DNA from: Gammaproteobacteria bacterium
Lineage (GTDB): Bacteria; Pseudomonadota; Gammaproteobacteria; Pseudomonadales; Azotimanducaceae
Direction of reading: 5' to 3'
NCBI GenBank assembly: GCA_028821035.1
Contig: JAPPHP010000277.1
Location: 1 to 5,150, forward strand
DNA length: 5,150 bases
Below, in pieces: positions 4,880-5,150 of the stretch. The position numbers and the translations under genes were made by a program. The notes beneath the pieces are model-generated. The model saw only the letters and a list, made by a program, of their open reading frames with translations, was not told the origin of the DNA and searched no databases. The stretch's first letter is position 1. Each line of letters starts with the position of its first letter.

Positions 4880-5150
4880 ATGACGGCGACGGCAGACCCG
4901 TTCGACGACGACGCCAGGATCTCCTGGTACCGGTCTCCCATCGACCGGGACATCCTCGCCGAACTGATGCGGCGCAGCGACCTGCGCGGCTGGCTGCAGA
5001 CCGGCGGACATCTCGGCGCGTACCTGGCGACAGGCGTCCTCGCGTACATGGCCTTCGCCAACGTCGACGGCGGCAACTGGTATTGGTCGGTGCCCGTGCT
5101 CCTCGCGGCGCTGTTCGTGCACGGCACGCTGGGGCAGTTCACGGGACTCA
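4880..5150 (+). CDS. Probable membrane fatty acid desaturase family protein (N-terminal 90 residues only)
   Basis: The frame is open from the ATG at 4880 to the end of the window, so only the first 90 residues are visible. They read as a hydrophilic start (MTATADPFDDDARISWYRSPIDRDILAELMRRSD), then two hydrophobic segments at about 43-59 (HLGAYLATGVLAYMAFA) and 68-81 (YWSVPVLLAALFVH), ending in VHGTLGQFTGL. The pattern SPIDRDxLxELMRRSD plus an HGT-x2-F-x-G stretch after the second helix is what I know from di-iron membrane desaturases (PF00487), where the first histidine box HExxH follows within a few residues. That box would lie just past position 5150, so the catalytic motif is not seen and the call rests on the N-terminal resemblance alone. 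Family members insert double bonds into acyl chains or hydroxylate lipids in the inner membrane. No clear ribosome site precedes the ATG, but no alternative in-frame start exists nearby. Confidence 0.7.
   Translation, partial: MTATADPFDDDARISWYRSPIDRDILAELMRRSDLRGWLQTGGHLGAYLATGVLAYMAFANVDGGNWYWSVPVLLAALFVHGTLGQFTGL

Overview
The window is a gene-dense, high-G+C bacterial segment with no rRNA, tRNA, CRISPR array or insertion sequence that I can see. It carries seven protein genes, two of them cut by the window edges. Gene style (strong G/C third positions, GTG and TTG starts, short spacers) and gene content (a KshA-type Rieske oxygenase, a DUF385-type flavin/deazaflavin reductase, a phd-vapC pair, a membrane desaturase) fit a proteobacterium or actinobacterium from soil, water or a metagenome. 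No marker gene fixes the lineage, and I lean only weakly towards Proteobacteria.

Layout. Positions 1-613 (-) hold a TetR-family repressor without its C-terminal end. Positions 614-783 are a divergent control region with an AT-rich island unlike the rest of the window. It holds a plausible sigma70 promoter and a perfect 8-bp palindrome over the -10. Positions 784-2004 (+) encode a Rieske non-heme iron oxygenase with all expected metal ligands, closest by motif to 3-ketosteroid 9-alpha-hydroxylase (KshA) and cholesterol 7-desaturase-like enzymes. Positions 1971-2381 (-) encode a small N-terminally anchored protein of the nitroreductase/quinone reductase (DUF385/Ddn-like) family. Its 3' end overlaps the oxygenase gene tail to tail by 34 bp. 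Positions 2492-4051 (+) encode a sodium:solute symporter with PanF-like motifs, transcribed away from the reductase gene. Positions 4114-4787 (+) are a type II toxin-antitoxin operon (Phd/YefM antitoxin, VapC PIN-domain toxin) with a 19-bp palindromic operator. From 4880 (+) the N-terminal 90 residues of a probable membrane fatty acid desaturase run off the window.

How the genes may work together. The TetR gene and the oxygenase gene share one intergenic promoter region, the usual arrangement for a substrate-sensing repressor controlling a catabolic oxygenase. No ferredoxin or ferredoxin reductase is present, so electrons for the oxygenase must come from elsewhere in the genome. The convergent reductase and the symporter could belong to the same uptake and oxidation theme, but the sequence does not prove it. 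The toxin-antitoxin pair appears to be an independent self-regulated insertion between the symporter and the desaturase.

I found no clearly undescribed system. The points most worth a second look are the AT-rich TetR/oxygenase operator region, the toxin-antitoxin operator with non-ATG starts and stop/start coupling, the convergent gene overlap, and the unusual C-terminal tail of the oxygenase.
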